64,000 nucleotides of DNA, taken from Saprospiraceae bacterium. GTDB taxonomy: Bacteria > Bacteroidota > Bacteroidia > Chitinophagales > Saprospiraceae. This document shows, one piece after another, positions 25,575-34,131 of the stretch; the first letter of the stretch is position 1, and each line of letters opens with the position of its first letter. The notes below the pieces were generated by a model, which was not told the DNA's origin, did not search any database, and saw nothing but the letters and a program-made list of their open reading frames with translations. A program made the position numbers and the translations under genes. Location: the NCBI GenBank assembly GCA_016714445.1, contig JADJNF010000010.1, forward strand, positions 357,501 to 421,500, in the 5' to 3' direction.

Positions 25575-27821
25575 TTATGATTTGAATGTTCTGTCTGTTC
25601 TTACCACGGAGGAGATGCCTTCGAGTTTTTCCAGTGATTGTACAACGAGATTTAGCTGGTCTTTGTTTAAAACAACTATTCCAATCCGTCCTTCGAAAAA
25701 GCCTTCCTTCCCTTCTATACTGAATGATTTTATGTTTATTCCAAGACGGTTTGACAATTCATTCGTTAATGTCTGAATAACTCCTGGACCTGAATCAACT
25801 CCTGTCACAAGGAGTTCAACTACAAAATTAGAATTGACATTATCTTCCCAATCTGCTTTAAGTACCCGATAGCCATAATTGGCAAGCAGATGAGTTGCAT
25901 TGCTGCAGGAAGTTCTGTGAATTTTAAGTCCTTGATTTGAAGTGAGATAGGCAAATATTTCATCTCCATGCACCGGATTGCAACAGGTAGCCAGTGAAAA
26001 CTGATACATGTCTGCCGGTTCTCCATTGACCAGAATATTTGAACGATTGGTTTTGGCAGGCCGTTGTATTTTTTTGAGTTCTTCTACGATCGGAGCAGAT
26101 TTTGTATCCGGTTCTTCTTCTTCTTTTTTAAATACTATTTTACCGCTTTCGATGGTATAGTTTTTAATGTCAGATATTTTTGCTTCATCCTGAGACAATG
26201 CATAATATAGATCTATTCGACTTCGGAAACCTAGTTGTTTTGTGATCACATCTACATTGTCTTCAAAGTCAATCTTCAGATTTTTCAGTTTGCGCTCTAA
26301 TGCTTCTTTTCCGTACTCCCCTATTTTCCTGCGTTCTTCCTTCATGGCTGATCTGATCTTAGATCTTGCCTTACCGGTGACCACCATTTTCAGCCAATCT
26401 TCGTTGGGTTTCTGATTTTTATTGGTCATGACATGCACCTGATCGCCGTTGTTGAGCTTATAGCCCATCGGAACCAGCTTATTGTTTACCTTAATGGCAG
26501 CTGCATGATAACCTACATCTGTATGTATTTCAAATGCAAAATCCAGGGCTGTCGCTCCTTTCGGAACAATCCGCATGTCTCCTTTGGGTGTAAATACGTA
26601 TACTTCTTCGCTGAACAGATTGGTTTTGAAGTCATTAATAAACTCCATGGCATTGGCATGTTTGGTATCCAGTATCTCCCGGATGTTGTCCAGCCAGTTG
26701 TCATAAACATTTTCCTGCTTCTTTATGCCTTTGTACTTCCAGTGAGCGGCAAAACCTTTTTCTGCAATTTCGTCCATACGCTCGGTCCTGATCTGCACCT
26801 CAACGTACTTACCTTTTGGACCTATGACTGTGGTATGGAGAGACTCATAGCCGTTTCCTTTGGGTGTGGTGATCCAGTCTTTTAATCTTTCCGGAATAGG
26901 TTTGTAGACATCAGTAATGATCGAATATATCTGCCAGCAGAAACTTTTTTCCTTTTCTGTGGGTACATCGATGATTATTCTTACCGCAAAAATGTCAAAT
27001 ATTTCTTCAAAGGTAACCTTGTTGTGTCTGATCTTATTATAAATAGAAGATATGGCTTTACATCTGCCCAATACCCTGAATGGTGCCCCCAATTGCTGCA
27101 GTTCCTTCTTGAGCGGTTGAATAAACTGTTCGATATATTCATTTCTCGCCTGATCAGAGTCACTCAGCTTGTGACTTATTTCATCATACATCTCAGGATC
27201 CGTAATTTTCAGGCAGATGTCCTGAAATTCAGTTTTGATGTTGTAAAGACCTAATCTATGCGCAAGCGGTGTATAAATATATTCAGTTTCCGCAGCAATT
27301 TTAAGTTGTTTGTGTTTGGCCTGAGCGCTGATGGTCCTGAGGTTGTGCAATCTATCTGCCATTTTTATCAACACTACCCTTACATCCACTACAAGTGTAC
27401 TAAGCACTTTTTTAAAGTTTTCTGCTTGCGGGCTTTCGACATTTTCAAGATTATACGTACCATCCAGTTTTGTCAAACCATCGACGATCACAGAGACCTT
27501 AGGTCCAAATTGTTTGGTAATGTCCATGAGAGTAACCGGCGTATCTTCTACTACATCATGTAAAAGTGCACATATGACCGCTGTAGGCCCAAGACCTATT
27601 TCTTCAAAACAAATACGCGCAACTTCTATCGGATGAAAGATGTATGGCTCGCCAGATTTACGCCGCTGAAACTTATGGGCGTCAACTGCCAGTTCAAAAG
27701 CTTTTTCAAGATCAGCTTTGTCTTCATGCTGGAGACTGTGCTCCATCAACTGGAGCAAAACATCAAACTTAGCCCGAACCTGCTTTATCTCTTCATCATT
27801 AATGGCGACACCTACCGGCAT
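25575..27821 (-). CDS. Bifunctional (p)ppGpp synthetase/hydrolase, RelA/SpoT family
   Basis: 748 residues with all four expected domains: the HD hydrolase ('ALLHDVVEDTP', 'KMADRLHNLRTI'), the synthetase ('TPKGNGYESLHTTV', 'VEVQIRTERMDEIAEKGFAAHW', with the catalytic glutamate of EVQIRT present), TGS (about 400-465) and a C-terminal ACT domain. Both catalytic halves keep their motifs, so a bifunctional Rel is expected, as is usual when there is only one long homologue. It is the first gene of a rel-fur operon and has its own promoter at 27854-27884. Confidence 0.93.
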   Translation of the reverse strand: MPVGVAINDEEIKQVRAKFDVLLQLMEHSLQHEDKADLEKAFELAVDAHKFQRRKSGEPYIFHPIEVARICFEEIGLGPTAVICALLHDVVEDTPVTLMDITKQFGPKVSVIVDGLTKLDGTYNLENVESPQAENFKKVLSTLVVDVRVVLIKMADRLHNLRTISAQAKHKQLKIAAETEYIYTPLAHRLGLYNIKTEFQDICLKITDPEMYDEISHKLSDSDQARNEYIEQFIQPLKKELQQLGAPFRVLGRCKAISSIYNKIRHNKVTFEEIFDIFAVRIIIDVPTEKEKSFCWQIYSIITDVYKPIPERLKDWITTPKGNGYESLHTTVIGPKGKYVEVQIRTERMDEIAEKGFAAHWKYKGIKKQENVYDNWLDNIREILDTKHANAMEFINDFKTNLFSEEVYVFTPKGDMRIVPKGATALDFAFEIHTDVGYHAAAIKVNNKLVPMGYKLNNGDQVHVMTNKNQKPNEDWLKMVVTGKARSKIRSAMKEERRKIGEYGKEALERKLKNLKIDFEDNVDVITKQLGFRSRIDLYYALSQDEAKISDIKNYTIESGKIVFKKEEEEPDTKSAPIVEELKKIQRPAKTNRSNILVNGEPADMYQFSLATCCNPVHGDEIFAYLTSNQGLKIHRTSCSNATHLLANYGYRVLKADWEDNVNSNFVVELLVTGVDSGPGVIQTLTNELSNRLGINIKSFSIEGKEGFFEGRIGIVVLNKDQLNLVVQSLEKLEGISSVVRTDRTFKS

Positions 27822-27853
27822 ATTGCAAGAAATTACTTTTTACACAAATTTTA

Positions 27854-27884
27854 CAAATATAAATGATATCAGTTGAAATTCCAA
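27854..27884 (-). promoter_or_regulatory. Promoter of the rel-fur operon
   Basis: On the minus strand TTG, 20 bases, TATATTTG matches the Bacteroidota -33/-7 pattern. The -7 element ends 33 bp before the rel ATG at 27821. No other TAnnTTTG occurs in this leader. Confidence 0.6.
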
Positions 27885-28031
27885 TAATTGATAAAAATAA
27901 ATTGAATAACAGCCTAAATTTTAAAATTTCTGTGAAAAAATGATTAAAAACTTATTGTAATTTTCTTAAAAACATGCTGTTTGCATATATTTATGGTAGA
28001 ATCTATTTTTTTGCCTTCTTAGTTCACGGGT

Positions 28032-28172
28032 CCACTCCAAAAAGCATATTTTTGCCACTAAGGCACAAAAACACAAAGAATCACAAATTTAAACCAGTCA
28101 ATAATCATTTCTTTGTGTCTTAAGGACATGGAGTCTTAGTGACATTTCACTATTTTTGACTTTTCGGCGTGG
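28032..28172. repeat. MITE-like palindromic element with 13-bp terminal inverted repeats
   Basis: The ends CCACTCCAAAAAG (28032-28044) and the complement of CCACGCCGAAAAG (28160-28172) match at 11 of 13 positions. Inside, CACTAAG/CTTAGTG and ACACAAAGAA/TTCTTTGTGT form nested inverted repeats, so the whole 141 bp can fold on itself. There is no coding frame. A diverged relative with collinear sequence lies at 61483-61603. The size, terminal repeats and lack of coding suit a non-autonomous element; no transposase is in the window. It fills most of the 358-bp gap before the DUF1294 gene. Confidence 0.65.
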
Positions 28173-28224
28173 TCATAGCCTTTAATAAAAAAAATAAGAA
28201 ATAAATTATTTGAAACAAATATCA

Positions 28225-28485
28225 ATGACCTTTATATACTATATCATATTCATAAATCTATTTTCCTATTACAAGATGTGGAAAGATAAACAATCAGCCA
28301 AAAGATCCACCCGGAGAGTGTCTGAAAAATATCTGTTTTTATTGGCGTTTATTGGCGGCAGTGCCGGAATTTATTTGGGAACACAATCCCCACTCTATCA
28401 CAAATCTTCCAAATGGGCTTTTAAAAAAGGAATTCCTTTTATTATTTTAATTCAGTTGATTGTGGCTTTATTTTTCCTTTGTTGA
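28225..28485 (+). CDS. DUF1294 small membrane protein
   Basis: 86 residues from the ATG at 28225; a TTG five codons upstream is the alternative. A first hydrophobic helix (TFIYYIIFINLFSYY) is followed by a basic loop ('KMWKDKQSAKRSTRRVSEKYL') and the family motif 'FIGGSAGIYLGTQSPLYHKSSKWAFKKGIP', then a second hydrophobic segment. This matches the DUF1294 membrane-protein family of unknown function. Its C-terminus is close to the next plus-strand gene (99 bases). Confidence 0.8.
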   Translation: MTFIYYIIFINLFSYYKMWKDKQSAKRSTRRVSEKYLFLLAFIGGSAGIYLGTQSPLYHKSSKWAFKKGIPFIILIQLIVALFFLC

Positions 28486-28549
28486 TAATTTATTTTGCGT
28501 AAAAAGTATTTTCTACTTAAAATATGAATTACCTTGCTTCAGTTTATAT

Positions 28550-28557
28550 TATATTTG
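28550..28557 (+). promoter_or_regulatory. -7 element upstream of the BI-1-like gene
   Basis: TATATTTG fits the Bacteroidota -7 consensus 27 bp before the ATG at 28585. No good -33 element is found at the expected distance, so the assignment is tentative. Confidence 0.35.
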
Positions 28558-28584
28558 TTCATCACTTTTAAAAATTAAATAATT

Positions 28585-29325
28585 ATGTCAAAATCATTTT
28601 TCGAATCAAAAAATCCTATACTTAACGAAGACAAGCTTAAGTCGATGTCCGAAAGCTATACACTGAATGGAGAAGACACCATGTCCATCTCAGGTGCCAT
28701 AAATAAAACATTGATTTTATTTTCCATATTGATGGTGACCAGTGTGGCGAGTTATATGATGCCTTCTATGTTTTTATTGATCACCGGATGTATTGGTGGG
28801 TTAATTGCCGTGCTAGTGGCAAGTTTCAAACCTCATACATCCGCCATCTCTGCTCCTGTGTATGCAGGATTTGAAGGATTGGCACTCGGCACCATCTCTG
28901 CTTATTATGCAGGATTGATGGATGGTATCATCCTGCAAGCGGTAAGTCTTACTTTCGGCACATTATTTTCCATGTTGATTTTATACAAATCAGGTTTGAT
29001 CACCGTGACTGCAAAATTCAGAGCAGGCGTGATGATGGCCACAGGAGCCATATTTTTTGTTTACCTCATCAGTATGGTAGGCAGCATGTTTGGTTGGAAT
29101 ATGCCTTATCTGCATGAAAGCGGAATGATGGGCATAGGCATCAGTCTGGCAATTATTGCTGTGGCAGCCATGAATTTATTGCTGGATTTTGATAATTTTG
29201 ATAAAGCCGCAGAATCCAATTCTCCAAAATATATGGAATGGTTTTGCGGACTGAGCCTTATGGTTACCCTGGTATGGTTGTACCTTGAGTTCCTCAGATT
29301 ATTGTCAAAACTCAACAGGGATTAG
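28585..29325 (+). CDS. Bax inhibitor-1/YccA-family membrane protein
   Basis: 246 residues with a polar N-terminus of about 38 residues followed by seven hydrophobic segments, and conserved family features such as 'PVYAGFEGLALGTISAYYAG' and the C-terminal acidic 'LLLDFDNFDKAAE'. It belongs to the bacterial BI-1 subgroup of putative calcium-leak channels or stress proteins in the inner membrane. The long intergenic repeat array follows it directly, and dnaK is convergent. Confidence 0.85.
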   Translation: MSKSFFESKNPILNEDKLKSMSESYTLNGEDTMSISGAINKTLILFSILMVTSVASYMMPSMFLLITGCIGGLIAVLVASFKPHTSAISAPVYAGFEGLALGTISAYYAGLMDGIILQAVSLTFGTLFSMLILYKSGLITVTAKFRAGVMMATGAIFFVYLISMVGSMFGWNMPYLHESGMMGIGISLAIIAVAAMNLLLDFDNFDKAAESNSPKYMEWFCGLSLMVTLVWLYLEFLRLLSKLNRD

Positions 29326-29373
29326 GGTGAGGTAGTTTTATTTTTACTTCTGCCCGATAGGTACCCAAAACAC

Positions 29374-30548
29374 AATCTTTGGGTTTATCCCAGTTTTCAT
29401 ACAATGTTTATAAAATTCCTTTTGTCTCCCTTGTCAGATGGGGTAAAACAAAAGGAATTTTTATTAAAATGCAATTTTGAGATACATCCGTATCTTTCAG
29501 GTACAGTTTGACTTCTCCCAAAACTTTGTTCCCGGAGGGATCAAACTATTTTTGCTATGAATTTTCGGTTAAGCTCCTGACTCCAGAGGAGTCACACAAT
29601 AAATTGAAATATTGGATCTTTTTTAATTTAAAATAATTTGATTTTGTGCGACCCCGTCTGGGGTCGGTTTCACAATTCATTTATTTTTCAAACATAGTTT
29701 GACTTCGCTGAAGTCAAAAGCAGGTCAATGCAAATTTATTCCATGAAGGATCTTTGGGTGTAACTCATTTTTTCATTCAATGCTTATAAAACTCCATTTA
29801 TCTCCTTTGTCAGATGGGGTAAAACCAAAGGAATTTTTATTAAAATGCAATTTTGAGATACATCCGTATCTTTCAAGTACAGTTTGATTTCTCCCAAAAC
29901 TTTGTTCCCGGAGGGATCAAACTATTTTTGTTATAAATTTTCGGTTAACCTCCTGACTCCGGCGGAGTCACACAATACATAGAGATCTTACATCTTATCA
30001 TTTCAAAATAATCTGCTTTAGTGCGACCCCGGCTTGGGTCGGTTACACAATTCATTTATTTTTCAAACATAGGGTTGACTTCGCTAAAGTCATAAGCAGG
30101 TCAATGCAAATTTATTCCATGAAGAATCTTTGGGTGTATCTCATTTTTTCATTAAATGGTTGTAAAATTCCTTTTGTCTCCCTTGACAAATGGGGTAAAA
30201 CCAAAGGAATTTTTATTAAAATGCAATTTTGAGATACATCCGTATCTTTCAAGTACAGTTTGATTTCTCCTAAAACTTTGTTCCCGGAGGGATCAAACTA
30301 TTTTTGTTATAAATTTTCGGTTAACCTCCTGACTCCGGCGGAGTCACACAATACATAGAGATCTTACATCTTATCATTATAAAATAATTTGCTTTTGTGC
30401 GACCCCGTCTGGGGTCGGTTACACAATTCATTTATTTTTCAAACATAGTTTGACTTCGCTGAAGTCAAAAGCTGGTCAATACAAATTTATTCCATGAAGA
30501 ATCTTTGGGTTTATTCCGTTTTTTCATTCAATTGCTATAAAATTATCT
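29374..30548. repeat. Three-copy tandem array, 376-bp unit, five hairpins per unit
   Basis: The landmark 'ttgtcagatg' (or its variant) lies at 29431, 29807 and 30183, exactly 376 bp apart, and a fourth partial start lies at 30500. Each unit contains, in order: a long inverted repeat (AATTCCTTTTGT/ACAAAAGGAATT), a GTTTGA..CTCC/GGAG..TCAAAC hairpin, TGACTCC-NNN-GGAGTCA (29578, 29954, 30330), CGACCCC-GTCT-GGGGTCG (29649 and 30400; weaker in copy 2) and TTTGACTTC-GCT-GAAGTCAAA (weaker in copy 2). No coding frame persists through the copies. The array fills the space between two convergent genes. Its function is unknown. Confidence 0.9.
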
Positions 30549-30567
30549 TTTTTACATGTAAAGATAA

Positions 30568-30599
30568 AAAGCCGAAAAACAATATTGCTTTTCGGCTTT
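30568..30599 (-). terminator. Rho-independent terminator of dnaK
   Basis: AAAGCCGAAAA and TTTTCGGCTTT pair around a 10-base loop. Read on the minus strand the stem is followed by a T-run (TTTTTATCTTT). It lies about 145 bp after the dnaK stop and also marks the edge of the repeat array. Confidence 0.75.
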
Positions 30600-30676
30600 A
30601 AAAATTTATTACTGTGTGTTAAACAACACTTATTCTATGAAGACGATAATTTTTTTGAGAAAAATTATGTTTTCAT

Positions 30677-30738
30677 TATACTCAAAATCAGTAATTTGGG
30701 TAATGGGATTTTTCACAATCCAATTTATTTTGAGTATA
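30677..30738. repeat. Perfect 12-bp inverted repeat beside the dnaK stop
   Basis: TATACTCAAAAT (30677-30688) and ATTTTGAGTATA (30727-30738) are exact reverse complements 38 bases apart. They lie directly after the dnaK stop codon on the transcribed side and could form a 3' stem in the mRNA. There is no T-run of its own; the canonical terminator is further on. Confidence 0.5.
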
Positions 30739-30743
30739 AACTC

Positions 30744-32666
30744 TTACTTCTTGTCTCCTACCTCTTCAAATTCGACATCAGTCACATCTTCAGTTGTACC
30801 GGCACCATTGCTGTTATTGCCTGCGCCGAAGTCCTGTCCTCCTCCTTCCTGACCACCAGCATTTTGTTGTGCCTGGTAGATATCCTGAGACGCGGCCTGC
30901 CATGCATTGTTCATCGTTTCTGAAGCTTTGTCAATGGCTGCAATGTCCTGAATCTTGTGCGCTTCTTTCAGATCTGTCAGTGCGCTTTCGATGGCTGCCT
31001 TTTTATCCGCAGGGATTTTGTCTCCTATTTCCTTCATCTGCTTTTCAGTCTGGAAGATGAGACTATCGGCCATATTCAGTTTTTCAGCCCTTTCTTTGGC
31101 TTGTTTGTCCGTATCTGCATTGGCAGCCGCTTCGGCCTTCATTTTTGCGATCTCTTCCTGAGACAAGCCTGTAGATGCTTCTATTCTGATATTTTGCTCT
31201 TTACCCGTGCCTTTGTCTTTGGCAGATACTTTAAGAATCCCGTTGGCATCCATATCAAAAGTTACTTCTACCTGAGGTACTCCTCTTGGGGCTGGTGGTA
31301 TGCCGTCCAAAATAAATCTACCTACACTTCTGTTGTCCCTTGCCATAGGTCTTTCGCCCTGAAGAATGTGAATTTCTACACTTGGCTGATTATCTGCTGC
31401 TGTTGAGTATGTTTTGGTTTTTTTGGTTGGTATGGTACTGTTGGATTCGATGACGACATCAAATACATTTCCCATGGTCTCGATACCCAATGAAAGCGGC
31501 GTAACATCCAGCAACAACACATCTTTTACGTCCCCGCTGAGTACTCCACCCTGAATGGCTGCGCCAAGAGCTACTACTTCATCCGGGTTTACACTTCTGT
31601 TGGGTTTTTTGCCAAAGAAATCCTCGACGGCCTGCTGTATTGCGGGAATTCTGGTAGAACCTCCTACAAGGATCACCTCGTCAATATTGCTTTTGCTTAA
31701 TCCTGCATCTTTGAGTGCATCTTCACATGGCTTCAAAGTACGTTTAATCAAACTATCTGCCAATTGCTCAAATTTTGCTCTGGATAATTTCATCACCAAG
31801 TGCTTAGGCACACCGTCTACAGCAGTTACATATGGGAGATTAATTTCTGTTTCTGAAGAAGATGACAATTCTATTTTTGCTTTTTCAGCAGCATCCTTTA
31901 TCCTTTGAAGTGACATCGGATCCTTTCTCAAATCTATATTTTCCTGAGATTTAAACTCATCTGCCAGCCAGTCTATGATCACCTGATCAAAATCGTCCCC
32001 ACCTAAGTGAGTATCTCCATTAGTAGATTTCACTTCGAATACACCATCTCCCAATTCCAATATTGAAATATCAAAGGTACCTCCTCCCAAGTCAAACACA
32101 GCTATGGTGCTATCCAGATGCTTTTTATCCAAACCATAAGCCAATGCTGCTGCTGTAGGCTCATTGATAATACGTTGTACTTTCAATCCGGCAATCTCAC
32201 CAGCTTCCTTGGTAGCCTGACGCTGAGAGTCATTAAAGTAAGCCGGTACAGTGATCACGGCATCTGTCACTTCCTGACCCAAAAAGTCTTCAGCAGTTTT
32301 CTTCATTTTCTGAAGTACCATGGCAGAAATTTCCTGTGGAGTATACAATCTTCCGTCAATGTCAACTCTAATGGTATCGTTATCTCCTTTTACCGATTTG
32401 TACGCTACCCTTCCTGCTTCAGGACCTACTTCACTAAACCTGTTGCCCATAAATCTTTTGATAGATGCTATGGTACGTTTTGGATTGGTGATGGCTTGTC
32501 TTTTGGCCGGATCACCTATTTTTCTTTCACCATTATCCAGAAATGCCACGATCGATGGTGTGGTTCTTTTGCCTTCTTCATTTGCTATTACTACAGGTTC
32601 ATTACCTTCCATTACAGCTACACAAGAGTTGGTAGTTCCTAAGTCTATACCTATTATTTTACCCAT
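30744..32666 (-). CDS. dnaK: Chaperone DnaK (Hsp70)
   Basis: 640 residues, the normal length. The N-terminus 'GKIIGIDLGTTNSCVAVMEG' and the Hsp70 signatures 'VFDLGGGTFDISILEL' and 'VILVGGSTRIPAIQQAVEDFFG' are intact, as is the substrate-binding domain from about residue 390. The C-terminal tail ends 'VTDVEFEEVGDKK', the usual EEVD-like bacterial end. It is an ATP-dependent folding chaperone working with DnaJ and GrpE, neither of which is adjacent. No phylum-type promoter lies in the leader; a sigma-54-like element is at 32725-32742. Confidence 0.97.
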   Translation of the reverse strand: MGKIIGIDLGTTNSCVAVMEGNEPVVIANEEGKRTTPSIVAFLDNGERKIGDPAKRQAITNPKRTIASIKRFMGNRFSEVGPEAGRVAYKSVKGDNDTIRVDIDGRLYTPQEISAMVLQKMKKTAEDFLGQEVTDAVITVPAYFNDSQRQATKEAGEIAGLKVQRIINEPTAAALAYGLDKKHLDSTIAVFDLGGGTFDISILELGDGVFEVKSTNGDTHLGGDDFDQVIIDWLADEFKSQENIDLRKDPMSLQRIKDAAEKAKIELSSSSETEINLPYVTAVDGVPKHLVMKLSRAKFEQLADSLIKRTLKPCEDALKDAGLSKSNIDEVILVGGSTRIPAIQQAVEDFFGKKPNRSVNPDEVVALGAAIQGGVLSGDVKDVLLLDVTPLSLGIETMGNVFDVVIESNSTIPTKKTKTYSTAADNQPSVEIHILQGERPMARDNRSVGRFILDGIPPAPRGVPQVEVTFDMDANGILKVSAKDKGTGKEQNIRIEASTGLSQEEIAKMKAEAAANADTDKQAKERAEKLNMADSLIFQTEKQMKEIGDKIPADKKAAIESALTDLKEAHKIQDIAAIDKASETMNNAWQAASQDIYQAQQNAGGQEGGGQDFGAGNNSNGAGTTEDVTDVEFEEVGDKK

Positions 32667-32724
32667 TGTATGATTTTTAATTTAAATTTTGTAAGTAATT
32701 AATTCTTTGAAAACACTGATATAA

Positions 32725-32742
32725 TGGCAATCTGTGTGCCAA
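32725..32742 (-). promoter_or_regulatory. Candidate sigma-54 (-24/-12) promoter or palindromic operator of dnaK
   Basis: The minus strand reads TTGGCACACAGATTGCCA. It has GG and GC exactly 10 bases apart in the context TGGCAC-N5-TTGC, the known RpoN consensus. A start would lie near 32715, giving a leader of about 50 bases before the dnaK ATG. The same bases also form an inverted repeat TGGCA-N7-TGCCA, so an operator for a dimeric repressor is the alternative reading. Confidence 0.45.
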
Positions 32743-32834
32743 TGCAGAATTTTACCAATTACTCGAAAAGTAACTGCCAAAAATGTAGATAAATCAGAAA
32801 TAAAGGCAAAATATTATGACATATCGTCAGATAA

Positions 32835-33830
32835 TCACTGGAAATTTAAACTTTTTGTGATTACACCATTCCTTAAAGAGTCAAGGGTAACGTTAGCTAA
32901 TCCAATGTCTGAGCGGATAAATCCTGTCTTTGAAGAAAATATACCCTGACCATCATTACTTAAATTGGTATACACCGGGATCTCCCCGCTGGATGTAATA
33001 CCTAAATTGGCCTGACCAATGCTGATGTAGTCTTTTATTTCTTTTGCTCCGGAGACTACCTCAAGGGAAGCGTTCTGAAAATATCTTTTTGTGGTCGGGT
33101 TTTTTTCCAGGGCTCCCTGCATAAACTCATAAAAAGCCCTTCCTTTGAAGGTGTATTCGTTTTTATCATGATTTTTAATCACTGTCCACGATAATGATTT
33201 GTCCGTAATCTGGCCACCCTTCTCTTCCTTGAAATAAAAAATAAATCTTACATCGTGTATAACCGCTGCCGCATCTCCAAACCACCTCAACTTATAATCC
33301 AGATTATTTACAAATGAAAGTAGCGCTGTCGGACCGGGATTGGTTATATCTTCATTGGCATATGGTGCAATTGCTGTGGTGGTTGCTTCAGTCAGTACAG
33401 ATCCGTCATTTCTCGATACGATAAGTTTATACTGATCTTTGCCTATCAAATTAAGCTCACTTTTTTTGATTTTGTATAAATAATTTGGTGCATCGGCAAA
33501 AGCACCTGCATCCCTTTGGTATCCTTCCAAATTACCATCTACTCTTTTTAATGTGTAATCTTTGGATGTTTTTATATGTCTGATCTTAACCGTTATATCA
33601 TTGTAATATAATTGGGCCGGATCTTTAGAAAGCACTAAGGCAGAAGTATTTTCATCCACAAAAGCCCTTTCCACACGAATGTATGTAGCAGTATCTCCGA
33701 CAGAAATCATACCATAGACTATCGGTGTATCTACCGCCCCTTCGGTTAGTTCAAAATCATTGGAACAAGACAAAAATGTTGTAATACACAACAAAAATAT
33801 AACTCCAAAACTTGTTTTAAATGTCATCAT
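32835..33830 (-). CDS. DUF4249-like outer-membrane lipoprotein
   Basis: 331 residues with a lipoprotein signal ('FLLCITTFLSC', cysteine about residue 22). The pattern of the mature part ('TPIVYGMISVGDTATYIRVERAFV', 'GAFADAPNYLYKIKKSELNLIGKDQYKLIVS', then 'TATTTAIAPY') resembles DUF4249 lipoproteins of Bacteroidota, which often accompany TonB receptors. No TonB receptor gene is adjacent here. I give the family at moderate confidence; the role is unknown. A TAATTTTG -7 element lies 27 bp upstream. Confidence 0.6.
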   Translation of the reverse strand: MMTFKTSFGVIFLLCITTFLSCSNDFELTEGAVDTPIVYGMISVGDTATYIRVERAFVDENTSALVLSKDPAQLYYNDITVKIRHIKTSKDYTLKRVDGNLEGYQRDAGAFADAPNYLYKIKKSELNLIGKDQYKLIVSRNDGSVLTEATTTAIAPYANEDITNPGPTALLSFVNNLDYKLRWFGDAAAVIHDVRFIFYFKEEKGGQITDKSLSWTVIKNHDKNEYTFKGRAFYEFMQGALEKNPTTKRYFQNASLEVVSGAKEIKDYISIGQANLGITSSGEIPVYTNLSNDGQGIFSSKTGFIRSDIGLANVTLDSLRNGVITKSLNFQ

Positions 33831-33856
33831 CTACTATCTTTTGCGAAATAAGACCG

Positions 33857-33864
33857 CAAAATTA
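33857..33864 (-). promoter_or_regulatory. -7 element of the DUF4249-like gene
   Basis: TAATTTTG on the minus strand fits TAnnTTTG and lies 27 bp upstream of the ATG at 33830. The -33 element is poor. The rest of the 301-bp gap up to 34132, between these divergent genes, shows no clear motif. Confidence 0.4.
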
Positions 33865-34131
33865 CGCTTTTTGTAACTATTATAATGTAAAAAAATACAC
33901 CTAATGATTTATAATTCCTTTTATTGTCCTTCCAACGACAAAGTAAAAAGTAATTGTCAGGACAGAAACTGATATTTATACTAAAGTTTACCATGTAAGT
34001 TCATAAAATCAAAACTCAAATTGTCGCATTTGATTGAAAATATTGTTTCCACTAATAGTACGTAGTGGTATCAGAAAAAACACTTTTCCGAATATTCCGT
34101 TGTATTTGGATTCGAAACTAAAAATAAAAAT

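Noticed and set aside
29374..30548. CRISPR array
   Set aside because: The period is 376 bp with whole-unit identity; there are no short repeats with unique spacers and no cas genes.
30585..31406. Plus-strand frames over and beside the dnaK 3' end
   Set aside because: They are antisense shadows of the strongly conserved dnaK sequence.
32667..32834. CIRCE/HrcA operator upstream of dnaK
   Set aside because: The palindrome TGGCA-N7-TGCCA does not match TTAGCACTC-N9-GAGTGCTAA.
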